A stretch of 64,000 nucleotides of DNA from Coniella vitis (GCA_011317545.1 WUJK01000006.1:496001-560000); one strand, 5' to 3'; shown: positions 46,411-61,200, numbered from the stretch's first letter. Program-made: numbers and translations. Notes: generated from the sequence alone by a model not told the origin.

Positions 46411-47117
46411 TTAATAAACGTTTAAAAACTTTATTAAGCAACTAAAGGAGGAACTATTACCTTTAGATATTATTACTTAAAACTTCGTTTACTAAAAATA
46501 TCTCGTAGTTCTCGAGAAGGCTAAATATCCTACTTTAGCCTCTAAATAGCTAAATAAATATATATAAGCGTATATTTAAGCTAAAGTAAATAACCTCCCT
46601 AAAGCTATAGGAACGTATACTACGGAACTATTCCTTAAAGCCGTTTAATATTATCTAGCTCTAGATTAAGTAATTCGAATATTATAAAACTATATTATAA
46701 ACTAGGTAATTAATAAGGATATCCTATCTATTAAATACTATTCTAAGGCTTATTCGACCCTTCTCTCTATCGACTTAATCTCTAGTAAAAGCTTAAAAAT
46801 AGGTATTAACGTATTTAGTACGCTAGTTTATACTAACTCGGTATAAAACGGTAATTCCGGTAGATTCTCTATTAATAAGAAGTATCTAGACTATAAGTAC
46901 CTATATAAAACTCTATCTTATTACTATAACTAACAGTTATAAACCTACTAACGGCTTAGATAAGTATATAACGGGACGAAACCGGATAAAGCGGAGAATA
47001 TACTAAATAAGTATAAAATCCTCCGTATATAGTAAAAACTAGGATTAAGGTAATATAAATACCTTATTAGTAAACTTATTACGAAAAAATAGCTACCTAA
47101 AGGCTAGAATCTATTAG

Positions 47118-47570
47118 TATTATAACTTACGGTTATACAGGTTACAGGAATAGGCTAACGTAATATAGTATAAATATCGGAACTATAACGGACCGATAGG
47201 ATCTCTTATATAAAGACGTTAGGATTATATAATTAGGGTTAGGGTCGGATTATTAGAGATTACTACTGCTTACCGGAATATTAGTAAGCACTAGTAAGCA
47301 TTAGTAAGCTCGGGTAAGCTATATATTAATAAGTACTATAATAGAAGGATATAAGAACGATAGATTTCCTAGCTATTAGATAGTTTTCCTTATAATCTTT
47401 AGTTATAAATCTAAGTATTATTTTATATAATAAGGTAATCCCTCTTAATTACTTATAATACTTAATATTACTCGATAACGTACGAAGACTTAAAGGTAAT
47501 ACTTCCCTACCTACTAATATATAACTTATAGGTACTTTTAGAATCCGGGATTTAGGTAAGGATTATTATA
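47118..47570 (+). repeat. 5' LTR of Ty3 element
   Basis: 453 bp, TATTATAAC to GGATTATTATA. It differs from the 3' LTR mainly by transitions. Confidence 0.93.
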
Positions 47571-47572
47571 TT

Positions 47573-47581
47573 TTTATAACT
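47573..47581 (+). other. Candidate self-priming site of Ty3 element
   Basis: TTTATAACT, 2 nt after the 5' LTR, is complementary to AGTTATAAA within the LTR (47401-47409). This would match the self-priming mode of Tf1/sushi elements, but nine AT-rich bases can match by chance and RIP has altered the region. Confidence 0.3.
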
Positions 47582-47599
47582 CTTATTTAGAATAGTCTA

Positions 47600-50500
47600 T
47601 ATATACCTTTTAGGTAATATTAAGTATAATATTTAACTATAGTATTAATAGTTCTAGCCCCCTCGATAGTTAACTAAACCTAGAATACTAATTAATAACT
47701 CTTAACTACTATTAATATACTTATTATATATATTATAAAACTCGAGACTCGAGGAAATATTAGCGGAACTCCTAATAAGCCCTTTAAAATAAAGTAGCCT
47801 AAGGTCTATTATAAATAAGAAGACGATATTTAACCTTTTATTATAGCCCTTAAAGCTTACTTCTAATACTATTAATAATAATTCCCTATTAAAGCTAAGA
47901 AAGTAGAATTTATAGCTAATAGGCTTAAAGGCGATATACTTATATAGTTTAAACCTATCCTACGGAACTTTCTAGAATTCGATACGGAAGAAACTAGAGA
48001 AGACGAGACTAATAAACTCTTTATATTATTCGAAACCTTCGCTTAAATACTTAAGGAAACCTTTAGAAACCCTAACGAAAAGCGTAATATAGAATATAAG
48101 ATCTCCCAACTTAAGTAAACTAAATTAATATTATATTATATAATACTCTTTAGATAAATTATATTATATTTTTATTAGGATAATAAACCCCTTATAATAG
48201 CTTATTATAATAGATTTAAAGAATCTATTAAAAACGAACTATATAAGATACCCCGATTAGAGATATTTATAAAATTCGTAGTAATAGTAATAGCTATTAA
48301 TAACCGTAATTAGGAAAGGAACTAGGAACGGTAAGGAAGGTAAAAACCTATTATTAACTTTATACCTAGGGCTAATACCGGAAAATAATACTAACGGCTA
48401 CCTTAACGCTTTATACCCTAATAGAATAAATACTACGAAATAGTAACTAGCGGTATAATATACTTAAGCCCTATAGAGCTCGATATAGCTTAAAGGAAAC
48501 CTATAGGTAAGGAATACTTTAACTATAATAGGATAGGCTACTTTATACGAGAGTATCGATAACCTAAGAAACCTAGAGAATTTAAGAAAATCCCCGAAGG
48601 ATAATAAGCTAATATTATAATACGTAAGATTATAGACTCTACTTTTAGCTAAAACTAGCTTCTAGACTAAGTATCGGACGATTCCGATTATAAACTCCTT
48701 AACTAAACCTTCTATTATAAGGATAATTATATAATATACCTCTTGGTAAAGTAAGACTTAGGATAATTCTCTTAGAAACCTCGTAAGGAACGATAAATTA
48801 TAATTACCTAGAGAATACCCCTCCTTATAAATAATAGTTTATTCGAAAGACTAGTAATAGAATAGTAAGCTTAGCTTATTAAGGAATACCCCTATTAGCG
48901 CGATATAAAAGAATATAATCTATTCTATAAAACGGATATTTTATAAAGTAATATTACGGAAATTATAGAATAATAGGAAACGCTTAATATTAATTAGGAT
49001 ATTAATACTTAAACTATTAATAAAGAAATAAGCTTAGAATTAAAAAGCTTTATAAACGAAGATACCGATAAAGGAGATATATATTACCTTATTTATAATA
49101 TTATACTTAAAGAACTATTCCGAATAATAATTTATTAAAACGAAACCTCCCTTATATAGGAAGATATACGAATTAATTATCTCTATAAAGAATATTATTA
49201 AATTATATAGTTTACTTATATTATATATAATTATAGATAATACTTTAAATATAAAGTAACTAACGAATAGTTCCTTATATATAAGATAGGGTATAATATT
49301 ATTACTTATAACGACGATAATAGCGATTATTATAAAGTATTTAGAATAAGGGAAAACTACGTTAGTATTAACCTTATATATAATCCCCCCTATAAATATA
49401 CTATATAATAAGTAAGATAGTACTAGTATATAATACCCTAGTACGTACTTTATACGTAAGAAAAAGCATTTGATTAATATAGAATATACGAATAGAAGTA
49501 AAGAGAAAAGCTCGTAAAGCCCGTATATATAGAAGCTATATATTATAGCTTCTATAAGCGCGCCGATTATATAGAATACCTAGCGGATAAAGTATATACC
49601 TATTATAACCTTAAGGATAATTAGCCCGGAGTATAAACTCCCTATATAAAAGAAGAAAACTAAGTATACTTATAACGATAAGCCGTAATATATATATAAT
49701 ACGGAATATAATAAGCTAAGAACCTAATATAGATAATAGCCCTTAGAGTATAATAAGAATAGTAGAACCTAAAAGGTAAGGATCGTTTATAAGGGATAAT
49801 AAGCGATTAAAACTTATAATAAAATCCCTCTATATAATAGATAGCTTAATATACGAATATTTTAAAATCGTAATATAAATTAATAATAAATACTATATAA
49901 TACTCCTAAATAGCGGAGTATAAGGAAACTTTATATCCCTAAGTATTATTAATAGAGAATAGATATTTTAGAAGAAGAAGATAAAACTCTATAAACTTAA
50001 TACTATAAAAGGTATAAAAGTCGCTTATAATTAAGGTATTATTTATATAAAATCTAATTAATTACTAGTTATAATCTATGATATATAATATTAATAAACT
50101 TCGATATTACGGATACCGTATAATATAAGCTAATTTTAGGTATATTATAGTTAAGAAAGGAAAATCCTCGAATCGATTAGACTAATAGCTATATTTTATA
50201 GGATAAAGCGGATACCTAGGGAATAATTATAATTAAAGGTATAGGATCGGATTTAGTTACTAAGCGGTACCTAAATAATAAGGGCTTAAATAAATTTATA
50301 TATACTTCTAAATCGAGAAGAATTATAATAATAGTTAATTACGGAAACGATTACCCTTAATAGCTTATAAAGAAGGATCTAATAATAGTTAATACCTAAT
50401 AGAAGAAGGGATATAATAAATTAGGATACGATATAATAGGATTCTATAGATAATAGGATATATTATTATAATAAGTTTAGAAAGGAACTAAATATATATA

Positions 50501-53200
50501 ACGATATCTCCTTATAATAGCGATTATATAAAATAAAGATATATTTAGAGACCTCTCCGGTATATTAGAAGAGTATCGGAAGTTTATAAAACTATTTTAA
50601 GGAAAATTCGATAACGGCCTATTAGAGTATAGCTTATATAACTATAAAATCCTATTTAAAGAAGGAGAATAACTAAAGTTCTTTCCTATCTACGGATTAG
50701 ATAAGGATAAACTTAAAGTATTTAGAGAATATATTAATAAAAACCTTAAGAAAGGCTATATTAGACCCTTATATTTACTAATAGGATACCTAATCCTATT
50801 TATACTAAAGAAAAACGGTAAACTACGATTATATATTAATTATCGGTAACTTAACGATATTATAATTAAGAATCGGTACCCCTTACCTCTCTTTAAAGAA
50901 CTTAGAAATAGATTTAGAAGAGCCTAATAGTTTATAGCCTTTAACCTTAAGGAAGGATATATATATATCCGTATTAAACCTAGAGAAGAATAGAAAATAG
51001 CGTTTAAAATATACTATAGATATTTCGAATATCTTATTATATTATTCGGATTTACTAACGCCCCCGTATTATTCTAGGAAATAATAAACTTTATCTTATA
51101 TAAATACCTCGATTATTTTATAATCGCTTACCTAAATAATATCCTTATTTACTTAAAGATATTCGAAGAATACCGGAAGTATATTATAATAATCCTATAA
51201 ATCCTTTAAGATAATAAGATTTTAGTAAAACCTATTAAATATAACTAAAATACTTAAGAAATTAACTATTTCGGATATATTATTATACTAAGGTATATAC
51301 GAATATAGAATGATAAAGTATAAGCAGTTAGAGACTAGCTTATATTATAAAATATTAAGGATATTAAAGCCTTCTTAGGTTATACTAACTTCTATCGATA
51401 ATTTATTAAGAACTATAATAATATTATAATATTACTTATAAAACTTACGAAAAAGGATATTACCTTTAATTAGAACGAATAGGTATAAAAGGCCTTTAGT
51501 ATAATTAAGGATATAGTTATATTAGAACTAATCCTTATCGAAGTAGATTAAGATAAAGTTTTCGAAATTAAGATAAATATATTAGATTATATATTCGGTA
51601 GATAACTCGGATAATAAAATAATAAAAGACGACTACGGATAGTTAGTAACTTTAATAAGAAACTAAACGGATTAGAACTTAACTATAGGATACCCGATTA
51701 AGAACTTATAATAATAATAAAAACTTTTAGGGAATAGCGATACTATCTTATTAGCGTAAAATAATAAATTCTTATATATACGGATTATAAGAACTTTTAA
51801 GTATTTACCTCGATAAAATAGCTTAATAAACGGTAAGTTAAATAGTACGAGTTCTTATTAGAATTCGACTTTAAGATTATCTATTATAAAGGTAAAGAAA
51901 ACGAATAAATAGATACTCTTAGTAGATAATTAGATTATAAGAATAGTAATAATAAAAACTAAGATATTATAGTAATCTTTAAGGAAGATTCGGAAGGTAA
52001 CCTTATTATATTATCTATTACTAAGGAATTTAACGTAACGCTATATATCGAAGGAGAAATACCTAACCTCGATAGTATAATAATATTAGAATAAAACGAT
52101 TATATTAAAAGTATTTATAGTATATTAGTATATAAATACTAAGGAATTAAAGTAACTTATAAAAGGATCTAACGTTATTAGAATCTACCGAACCTTAAGA
52201 AACGAGTTACGGATATCGTTAATAACTATAATATATATAAACGGAATAAGATAGAACGGTATAAACCTTACGGATTATTATAACCTTTATTAATACCTAT
52301 AATTATTTAGTTATCTATTAATCTAAACTTTATTACTAAACTACCCCTTTTATAAGAACCCTTAACTTAAGTATAATACGATAATATCTTAGTAATAGTT
52401 TATAAACTAAGTAAGTATATATACTTCCTACTATATAAAGAAAGTAGTACTATAGAAGAACTCGTATATATATTCCTCCGTATTATTATCGCTAACTACG
52501 GAATACCTTAGGAAATTATATCGGATAGAGATAGAAAATTTATATTAAAATTCTAGATCTTACTTACTAAATACCTTAGAATAATATAACGTATATCTAT
52601 AGCATTTTATCCTTAAATAAACGGATAAATAGAATATATTAACTAGATTATAGAATAATACCTACGATACTATATTAACTATAAATAAAATAATTAGATT
52701 AAACTCTTACCTATAATATAATTCGCTTATAATAGTATAGATATAACGAATATAGGAGAATTACTATTCTTCCTACTCTATAAATATAACCCTACGGTAT
52801 ACTACGAAATATTATTAGGTAGAAATATAGAAACGGTAAACTAATACGCTAAAAGAATTAAGCAATTATACGAAGATACTCGATATATACTTTAGGATAT
52901 TAAAGAATAAATAACGAAATATACTAATTAGAAAAGGATTAAAGGACTAATCCTATAGAAGGGAGATAAAATCTACCTTAACTATAAAAATATTAAAACT
53001 ACTAAACCTAATAATAAACTCGATTATAAAAAACTCGGACCTTATAAAATTATACGATAGATTTTACTAATTAACTATAAATTAGAAATCTTATATATAC
53101 GCCTATACCTAATCTTCTATATTTTACTCCTAGAGTTAATATTAGTAGATATAGAACTCTTATATAATATAGATATTATCGAACTAGAATAAATATAATA
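47600..53200 (+). pseudogene. Ty3 gag-pol ghost
   Basis: The plus-strand frame, read across many stops, shows a gag zinc-knuckle remnant near 48500-48560 (KEYFNYNR, its cysteines turned to tyrosines). Reverse transcriptase lies at about 50650-51300: KKGYIRP, KKNGKLRLYINYR, RYPLP, FGFTNAP, and YLNNIL at 51129-51146 in place of the YLDDIL active site. RNase H follows, then integrase at about 52130-52900 (FITKLP, IISDRDRKF, FAYNS) and a C-terminal KLGPYKI segment. Active-site Asp codons have become Asn, as expected from G-to-A mutation. It is non-functional. Confidence 0.9.
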
Positions 53201-54281
53201 TAAAGTTAAATAAATTCTCGATTTATATAAATACGGATACGGAAAATAATACCTTATTAAGTAGAAAAATTACGATAATTCGGAAAATATTTAGGAACTA
53301 TTAAAGAATATATACCTAGACCTTATTAAAGAATACGAAAATAAAAAGTTATTATAGCCTTAGATAGAGAAGATATTATAAGGAATCGAACCCCGGACCG
53401 CCTAATAAGAAACTAGGAACTCTAACTACTAAGCTATAAAACTATTTATATCTTTAACTATAATAGCTACCTATAGGAATAATTAAACCCCTTATTAAGG
53501 ATTAAAAACCTCTAATATATAGAGAACCTAGGTTAAATCCCGACTAATTAATCGTAGTATTAAGCGCTACTAATATATTCTAATCCGTACCCTTAAATAA
53601 AGGATTCTATATAGATAATATAGCCTCCTTAGACGAAATAGCTTAAATAGTCTCGGTAATACGCTCCTATTCTTCCTCCTCTAATTTAATATTTACTAGC
53701 TTTATACCCTTCTCTTATAAAAACCTACGCTATTTCTTTAGGCGTATTAAGCGAGTAAGAGATTCGTTTAAATAAGCCTAAGCTTCGGCTTAAAGCTTAG
53801 CTAGCTCCTCTTAATATTTTAATATCCGCTCCTCTTCCTCTAACTTATAACTATCGAGCCGAGAAAGCTTATTAATAATCCGGGATACTACTAACGGTTA
53901 GTATAATATATAAATAACTTAGAAAAATATTATACCTATAAGAAGATACCGGAATATAATACCTATTATAAGAACGATTATATTTCGTATATTAAGAATA
54001 GCTCTTTACTCCTTTAATAATACGGTATACTAGGCCCTCCTTAAGATAAAAAGAATAGGGTATAACTTTAAAGCTACTAATCTTAATATAGTAAAAACGT
54101 TCGATATAGATAAAATACTTCTTAGATAAAGACGAAGATCTAGAATTCGTATAACGCGATTTTATAATTCTTAACGATATAACGAATTAGGAAGGTATAA
54201 TCCGAAATAAGAATATTAGGTAGGATTACTTACGGAAATAACCGTAGTCTTTAGGGATAAAGATTAATAGAAGGGAGATAA

Positions 54282-54734
54282 TATTATAACCTACGGTTAT
54301 ATAAGTTATAAAAATAGGCTAATGCAATATAATATAGATATCGGAACTATAACGGACCGATAGGATCTCTTATATAAGGACGTTAGGATTATATAGTTAG
54401 GGTTAGGGTCGGATTATTAGAGATTATTACTACTTACCGAAATATTAGTAAGTATTAGTAAGTATTAGTAAGCTCGGGTAAGCTACGTATTAATAAGTAT
54501 TATAATAGAAGGATATAAGGACGATAGATTTCCTAGCTATTAGATAGTTTTCTTTATAGTCTTTAGTTATAAATCTAAGTATTATTTTATATAATAGGGT
54601 AATCCCTCTTAATTATTTATAATACTTAATATTGCTCGATAACGTACGAAGACTTAAAGGTAATACTTCCCTACCTGCTAATATATAACTTATAAGTACT
54701 TCTAGAATCCGGGATTTAGGCTAGGATTATTATA
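54282..54734 (+). repeat. 3' LTR of Ty3 element
   Basis: 453 bp, same limits as the 5' LTR, followed by the ATTAG duplication. Confidence 0.93.
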
Positions 54735-54989
54735 ATTAGATTATCCTAATTTAGACGGTTCGGGCCGATTAGAATAATCGAGTATTAATAATAAAGATAA
54801 TAAATATACGAGAGGATACCTTATAGAATAAACGGTGCTTTTAACGCCCGTATATACTATTTCTTTACGTTTTTTCCTTTAATTACTCTATATTTTATAT
54901 ATACGTTTTTATAAAATATAATATATATAGTTACTTTATCTTAGTTATTATAATCTTATTTAGCCTAAACTATAATAATAATTAACCTA

Positions 54990-57900
54990 AACCTACTCTT
55001 TTAGAACTAATTTAATAGAGCCTTCTCTATAATCGAGGAAGGCTACCGAAACCTCTTATAAAGTACCGTTTTAGATAATTATAAAGCTATATACCTCGTT
55101 AATAATATCTTACTCCTAAAGGATAGGATATTCGTTCCTAAAGATAATAGAATAACCGTTAGAGTAGGTAGTACTTTATTCCTAATTAAGGGATATAATA
55201 TACGAATTATTAAATAATACCTAAATAATAAAGCTTATAACCTTATATTAAAAAAGGTATATTTAGTAGAAGGCTTTTATATAAATATTATCTCTAAAGT
55301 ATTACTAGCTAAGAGGGGAGTTTAATACTATAATTTTAATTATATATTACGTTCCGGCAATTTAAGTAATATATTATAACCCAGGGTTATATAAGTTATA
55401 GGAATAGGCTAGCGCAACTATATACTAGTAAGTCGGAACCTTAACGGACCGATAAGGGATAGTTATATAACCAGGACCTACTCTTTATAGGGAATTCCTA
55501 ATAAGAAGCGGCGATAGGATTAGATAATCTTAGAAGGATAACGAACTAATTAAGGATAGATTATTAAGATTATTAATAATCTAATAGATCTAGGATTATC
55601 TAGATTACTAGTAATCTAAGTAATCTAAGGTTAGATAAGATATTTAATAAGCAGATAATAGAAGGATATAAGGATAGGAGTTTACGGCTTAATATTAGAT
55701 AGTTTCCTTATAGTCTTTAGTTATAAATCTAAGTATTATCTTATATAATAGGGTAATTCCTCTTAATTAGTTATAATACTTAATATTACTCGATAACGTA
55801 CGAAGACTAAAGGTAATACTTCCTTCCCCTATTAATATATAAACTTATAGATACTTTACGAATCCGGGATTTAGGTAAGAATTATTATATAATAATAAAG
55901 TTTTAATAATACTAAAGAGGTAATTTAACTTAGCCTTCTCTAAATATATTCTATATTATTCCTCCTATCTCTTAATACCCTTATTTATCCCGTCTAGTAA
56001 AGCTAATATATTATATCTACCCGTTTTAAACCTATTATTCCGTTTATCTTTTAATTTACCTAAACACCGAAAGGACTTAGAGCATCTATAATACTTACGT
56101 TTAGGCTATTTAAGCGTATAAGCACTATAAAAGCTAATCTAATAAGCCCGCGGAGTTAAAATAAACGGTATATAAAGGCTAAACTACGAATACTATACGA
56201 AAGCGTTCCTAACTCGTATTATATATAAAGGACTATCTAAGAATACTAGCCCTAGGCCCTTCTAAAGGGTTTACTAGGATATATTTATATTCTACCCGGG
56301 TATAGGAGGGGCTAGGTATATAATAATATTTAAAGATAAGTTCTTTAGTAAATTATTTATCTTTACTATTATAGATAAAATAGGATTAACGGTCTTCGGC
56401 TTATTCCGTAACTTTATCGCCTAGGTATACTAGCAGTTTTAGCTTAATATATATAAAATCCGCTAAGACGGTAAAGCCGCTATTCTATATATAAACTATA
56501 GTATAACTTATACGTAATAGTATTAGGAGGTAGGAATCGAGCTTAAAATAACCCCTCTATATATAAAAGAGCCTAATAGTATAGCCGAGAAAGCTAAGTA
56601 TAAACTAATTAAGAAATAATTAGTAATACTATTATCTATAAACCTATTATCTTATCTATAGCCCGAAGCGATAAAGATAGCGGTATATTTATATAATATT
56701 AGCCTAGCGGTAATAAAGTATTAATAATCCCTAAATAATTTACTTAAAGGATAGTTCTATAAAAACCTACTAATAACGCTATTAGATAAAAATATTTATT
56801 CTAACTAAAGCTATATTTATACTTATAGTTATTATACCTATATACTTAAGGTAAAGAGAGAAGTAAGAAACTTTAGGAAAGAGATAAAAACGGCGGAATA
56901 TATATATATTAGATATCTTATAAGCTATATCGTCTCTAATATCTTTAGAGTATAAATACCCTTTATAAATATAATATATATTATAAGAAACGTATAGTTT
57001 AATAAGATAATTTTCTATAACCCTTTAAAAGAAAAGCTTAGATAGCTTTTTCCTAACTATAAGTTCGAGAAAATCCTATTATAGGAGATAAGATTAAAGG
57101 AGATTTTAGATACTATATATATTTAAGTAAATATAGGAGAATATTATACCTTCCCGTCTTAAATAGCCAACTTAAACCTATATATACTATATACTAACGT
57201 TAATCCGCCCTTAGAACTAAGGAGTAAATAACCTTATATAAATAGTTTAGAAGGTATTCCGGACTAGATTATAGAGGATATACCTATACCTAAGTTAAGT
57301 ATAGAGAACTTATAACTCTCTAATCGCTATTAAAGCTTAGATAATTATATTTAGCCGTAATAAAGTAACGCTTTTATATATATATAAACTTAAATAAACC
57401 CTATTAATAGCGATACTAAGGAAGATAAAGATCCTATTAGCCTTATAACTAAAGAAGATAAATAATCTATAGATATAAACCCTATTAACGATATATAACT
57501 TGCTAAGGTAGATAAATTACCCCTTAAAACCGAGGAATCGTTAAAGTATTAATTATTAATATATAACGAGGACTACTAGCCTAAGCTTTAACTATAATAG
57601 CTATTACTTATAAACGGCCGAGATAACCTAATTAATTAGAGACGTCTAATTACTAGAACCGAGGAGGATATATAATAGGATATTCCGCCCTTTTTATAGA
57701 GATCTAATAAATAAAGAATACTAATATAAAGGGTACTTAAATAAACGCTTATTTATAGGTATAAAAGAAAGAACTCCGAGCTAATAGAGCTATTTATCCG
57801 AAGGCTATTTACTTTTATAAGCGTATTTTATCCGTTTAAGCGATAATAAGCTTATTTAGCTATTATATTAGTAGATATATAGCCGGAACTAGATGTAAGA

Positions 57901-58960
57901 TACGCTATATTATACGCTATATTTATAATAGTAGTTAATACTAATAATACGCTTAGTTAGGTATAGGATAAAATTAGTAAGTTTATATTATATTCCTAGT
58001 ATATTAATAACCTACTTAAAGAACTATTAAACTAGGTATAAGCTTAAAAGTTACCTTTCCGCGCTTAATAGCTTAAAGCTATAAGAAAGGAGATATATTA
58101 GTTAACGATTATATATATATAGGAGGAAGTCGAAAGGGCGAAGGCTTATAATAAGCTATTAGTATTTAAATAAGTATTTCGTTATAAAATAAACGGTAAT
58201 AGTATCCTATCCTCGTTTAAAGTACGGATTTATATAAAAGGAGATCTATAGGATATTAATATCTTTAATACCTATATAATAATACTTATAGTATATATAT
58301 TCTATATACTTATAGCTATTATAGCTTAAAAGGATCTAGAGGTAGACTAAATAAATATAACCGGAGTATTCCTAAATACTAATAGAGAAGGCTAAAAGGA
58401 AATATATATTAAACTATTAAACGGATTTAAAGTTACCGATAAAATAGCTAAGTTAAAGAAAATACTCTACGGTTTATACGATTCGCTCTTTATATAATAT
58501 AAAAACCTATATAATACCCTTCGAGAACTTAAGTTTAAGCCGTTATCTAAAGAATTATATATATTTAAAAGTAAAGATAATAAGATTACTCTATTATTTT
58601 ATATAAATAATATCTTATTATTTTATTTATAATCGGCTAAGGCAGATATAATAAGGATTAAAAAGGGTATTTAATATAATAGTATAGGTCCTAAAGTATA
58701 AGTATTATATATATCCGAAGATTTATCCTTTATAAACGATATAGAGAACCGAAAATCTATATTTAGATATATATTTTATAAACGGGCATCGAGAGAGCGT
58801 TCGCAATTACGATCCCAATTTCTATTATTAACTAACTTAAGGAGAGAAGTAAGAGTAGTATCTATATAGCTATACGAGAGCTGCTCTTAAGTAGCTCTTA
58901 CGCTTAAGATCTACCTTTAGATAGAGTTTTCTATAGGTCTATTATTAATATAGGTGCTAT
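54990..58960 (+). pseudogene. Ty1/copia pol ghost, split by a solo LTR
   Basis: A plus-strand frame full of stops: a protease-region remnant (GSTLFLIKGYN, VYLVEGFYINIISKVLLAKRG) at about 55160-55370. After the inserted LTR come an integrase part (about 55890-57000) and reverse transcriptase at about 58150-58640: LEVD near 58340, GVFLNTN, LYGLYDS, and FYINNILLF in place of FYVDDILLF. Past this, SFINDIENRKSIFRYIFYKRASRER near 58725-58800 is the RNase H start, reached only about 130 nt after the RT core, so roughly 100 codons are missing. PR-INT-RT-RH is the copia order. No LTR ends were found. Confidence 0.85.
55372..55889 (+). repeat. Solo LTR related to the Ty3 element, TAATA duplication
   Basis: 518 bp with the same termini and 3' half as the Ty3 LTRs, but a diverged and longer middle. 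It is flanked by TAATA on both sides (55367-55371 and 55890-55894). It lies inside the copia protease-integrase region, whose frame continues beyond it. Confidence 0.85.
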
Positions 58961-61200
58961 TACCGATAGTCCTTTAAGCGGCTTATAAGCTACTCGGAAG
59001 GCGCTCTCGTTTAGCGCTTATATAATACTAATCTCTAGACGGGAAGGGAATATACTAACTAAGGCTTCGTGCCCTAGTATGCCGAAGCTATCAGGGTTTT
59101 AGTGGGTAAAGTGATATGATATAAGAAAGCATCTAATAAGCAGGATCTTAGCAGTATTTAAGATATATTTCTAAATAAGGTTATATTCAGAAATTAAACT
59201 AAACTTAGTTCCTTCCTTTTTCCTTTTAGTATTCCAGTTTTCGTCTATAATTATAAATATAATTAACTTTATAGGGTTCCCGTTACTTTTAAGTAATAGA
59301 TAAGCAAGTTTCTAGCTTAAACTCTAATAATATCCCCCTTCTTATAAGCTTTGTCCTTAAAGCTATTAATTATTAGAAGATATTCTTCTTATTAGTAATA
59401 ATAATCTAGGTTAAAATGCTCTATATAATAATTCGTTACGTTTAAGTAGATTATCTATAATTAAGTTATAGGTTATATATTTAAGACCTAATTTTCTTTT
59501 ATTAGTATTATAGTAAAGTAGCTATACTATTATTCTAAAAATAGCTTATTATTATTAAATATCGGTATTAGGAATAATATAGTATATTATACGTTAAAGC
59601 ATCTTTATTATTACTTTATTATCCTTATTATTATATTATTATTATCGTATTATTATTAAGGGGTTTTAAAATATCGTTAGTAACGCTATAGTTATAATAG
59701 AATAATAGTAATAATAATAGAATAATAGTAGTAATAAAAGAGTAGTAAATAAGAATAGTTTACGCTAAGGATAATAGTAATAATAAAAGAATAATAGTAA
59801 TAGTAAAAATAGCAGTAATAGTAGTAAATAGGTAAGGTATACGGGCTACCTAACTATTACGATAGCTTTACCTCTATAATTATAAAGCTACTCTTTTTTC
59901 TCTATTAATTTACTTTTCTTTCTTTTTCTTTCTTCCTTTAGATTAAACTTTTAAATATTTTATTAGTATTTCCTTTTAGTCTCCCTTTATTATACGCTTC
60001 GTCTTCCCTACTAAAAAGTAGTTCTATCGCGCTTATTATTTTACTCTTTTCCTACGTTTTCGTAGCTAGTACGTAGTACTAATACTTTATTATAGTAATC
60101 GTAATATTTATTAATTAGAGAAATAAAAATACCTCCTAAGCGCCCTACTAATAATAATAGTAATTAGTAAGTATTTTTTATATTTATCTTATATTAAAGA
60201 ACTATTAATTATACGCTTAAGTCTAATAAATATATTAAAGTTACTAAGGTAATTAATAATAATAATAGCCCTCCGGCCCTCGCTTAACCTATTACTAAAT
60301 AGTATACATATTATATTCGCACTATAGCTAAAAAGCCGAATTATATTTATAAGCCCTATCCTAGTAAGCAGCTTCTTCCTTATATATCTAGCTAATATTA
60401 ATAGTATTAGGTATTAATACTAAGTGTAAATATTACGCTAAAAATAACTAGCCTTATTATCGTATAAATATAATTATCCGAATCTATTATTTTACGAGAA
60501 GTATACTAATAAGCAATTAAATAGATACCTTTTACTATCCGTACGATTATATTATCTTAATATCCCTTTACTACCGACTAGTTAAAAGAAGCTATTTCGA
60601 AGATTCCTTACGCTTAATCCTATCTACTTACTATTAGTAAGGATAATAGTAGCGGTAAAAGCGTTACGAATTCGTAGGGTAATATTAGCCCTACCGTCGT
60701 TATTAGTAGTAATAGTAATACTAAATAGCTTACTATTACTCGCGATATAATATTACTACTTATTTATAGGGTTAACGTATTAGAACGATTAGCTAATATT
60801 AGAGAACGGTTAGCTAAGGTTACTAGTACTTATAATAACGATAAAGAAGGTAATAATAATAATAATAGTAGTAATAATAATAGTAATAATAGCGATAGCG
60901 GTGCTAATATATAGGGTAAAGGCGGCGATAACGGTAGTAATAGCGGTAATAGTAGTAATAGCGGTAATAGTAGTAATAGCGGTAATAACGGTAATAGCAA
61001 TACCTAGGTTATTACTATTAGCTATAACTAATAAGTATATATTAAGCTGCTTAATCGTTATAATATCGTATAGTTTATATTAGTTAATTGCTTAGATTAA
61101 TCTTAATTTCTTTTTTCTTTTTATAATTTTCGGTTTAGCTATTAATTGCATTTTATATTTTTAAATTATATTTCTATTATTAATATATTAATACGGCTCC
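58961..61200. mobile_element. RIP-degraded AT-rich sequence, unassigned
   Basis: AT-rich DNA. A short less-mutated piece lies at about 59030-59150. The segment 60180-61030 shows a broken plus-strand frame with low-complexity tracts that I cannot identify. The copia 3' end and the left end of the minus-strand chromovirus must lie somewhere here. Confidence 0.4.
60932..60998. repeat. 18-bp tandem repeat (GGTAATAGTAGTAATAGC)n
   Basis: About three to four imperfect copies of an 18-bp unit made of GGT, AAT, AGT and AGC triplets. Confidence 0.7.

Larger units (their letters stand above)
44861..47112. mobile_element. RIP-degraded AT-rich host sequence of nested insertions
   Basis: AT-rich DNA with almost no CA/TG, interrupted by the unmutated tandem element at 45555-46410. 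Lys-rich broken frames occur (near 45430-45480 and 47000-47100) but I cannot assign them to a family. It may be the left part of the copia element that resumes right of the Ty3 insertion, since no copia LTR was found at either end. Confidence 0.45.
47118..54734 (+). mobile_element. Complete Ty3-type LTR retrotransposon, RIP-inactivated
   Basis: A 7617-bp element with LTRs 47118-47570 and 54282-54734, each exactly 453 bp, flanked by the 5-bp target duplication ATTAG (47113-47117 and 54735-54739). The TG..CA termini have become TA..TA by RIP. A polypurine tract (AAGGGAGATAA) precedes the 3' LTR. Domain order gag, reverse transcriptase, RNase H, integrase is the Ty3 order. All frames are broken by RIP-type stops. 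Confidence 0.93.

Noticed and set aside
60901..61083. Val/Ile-rich 60-codon frame
   Set aside because: It is an out-of-register reading of the GGT/AAT/AGT triplet repeat, not a membrane protein.
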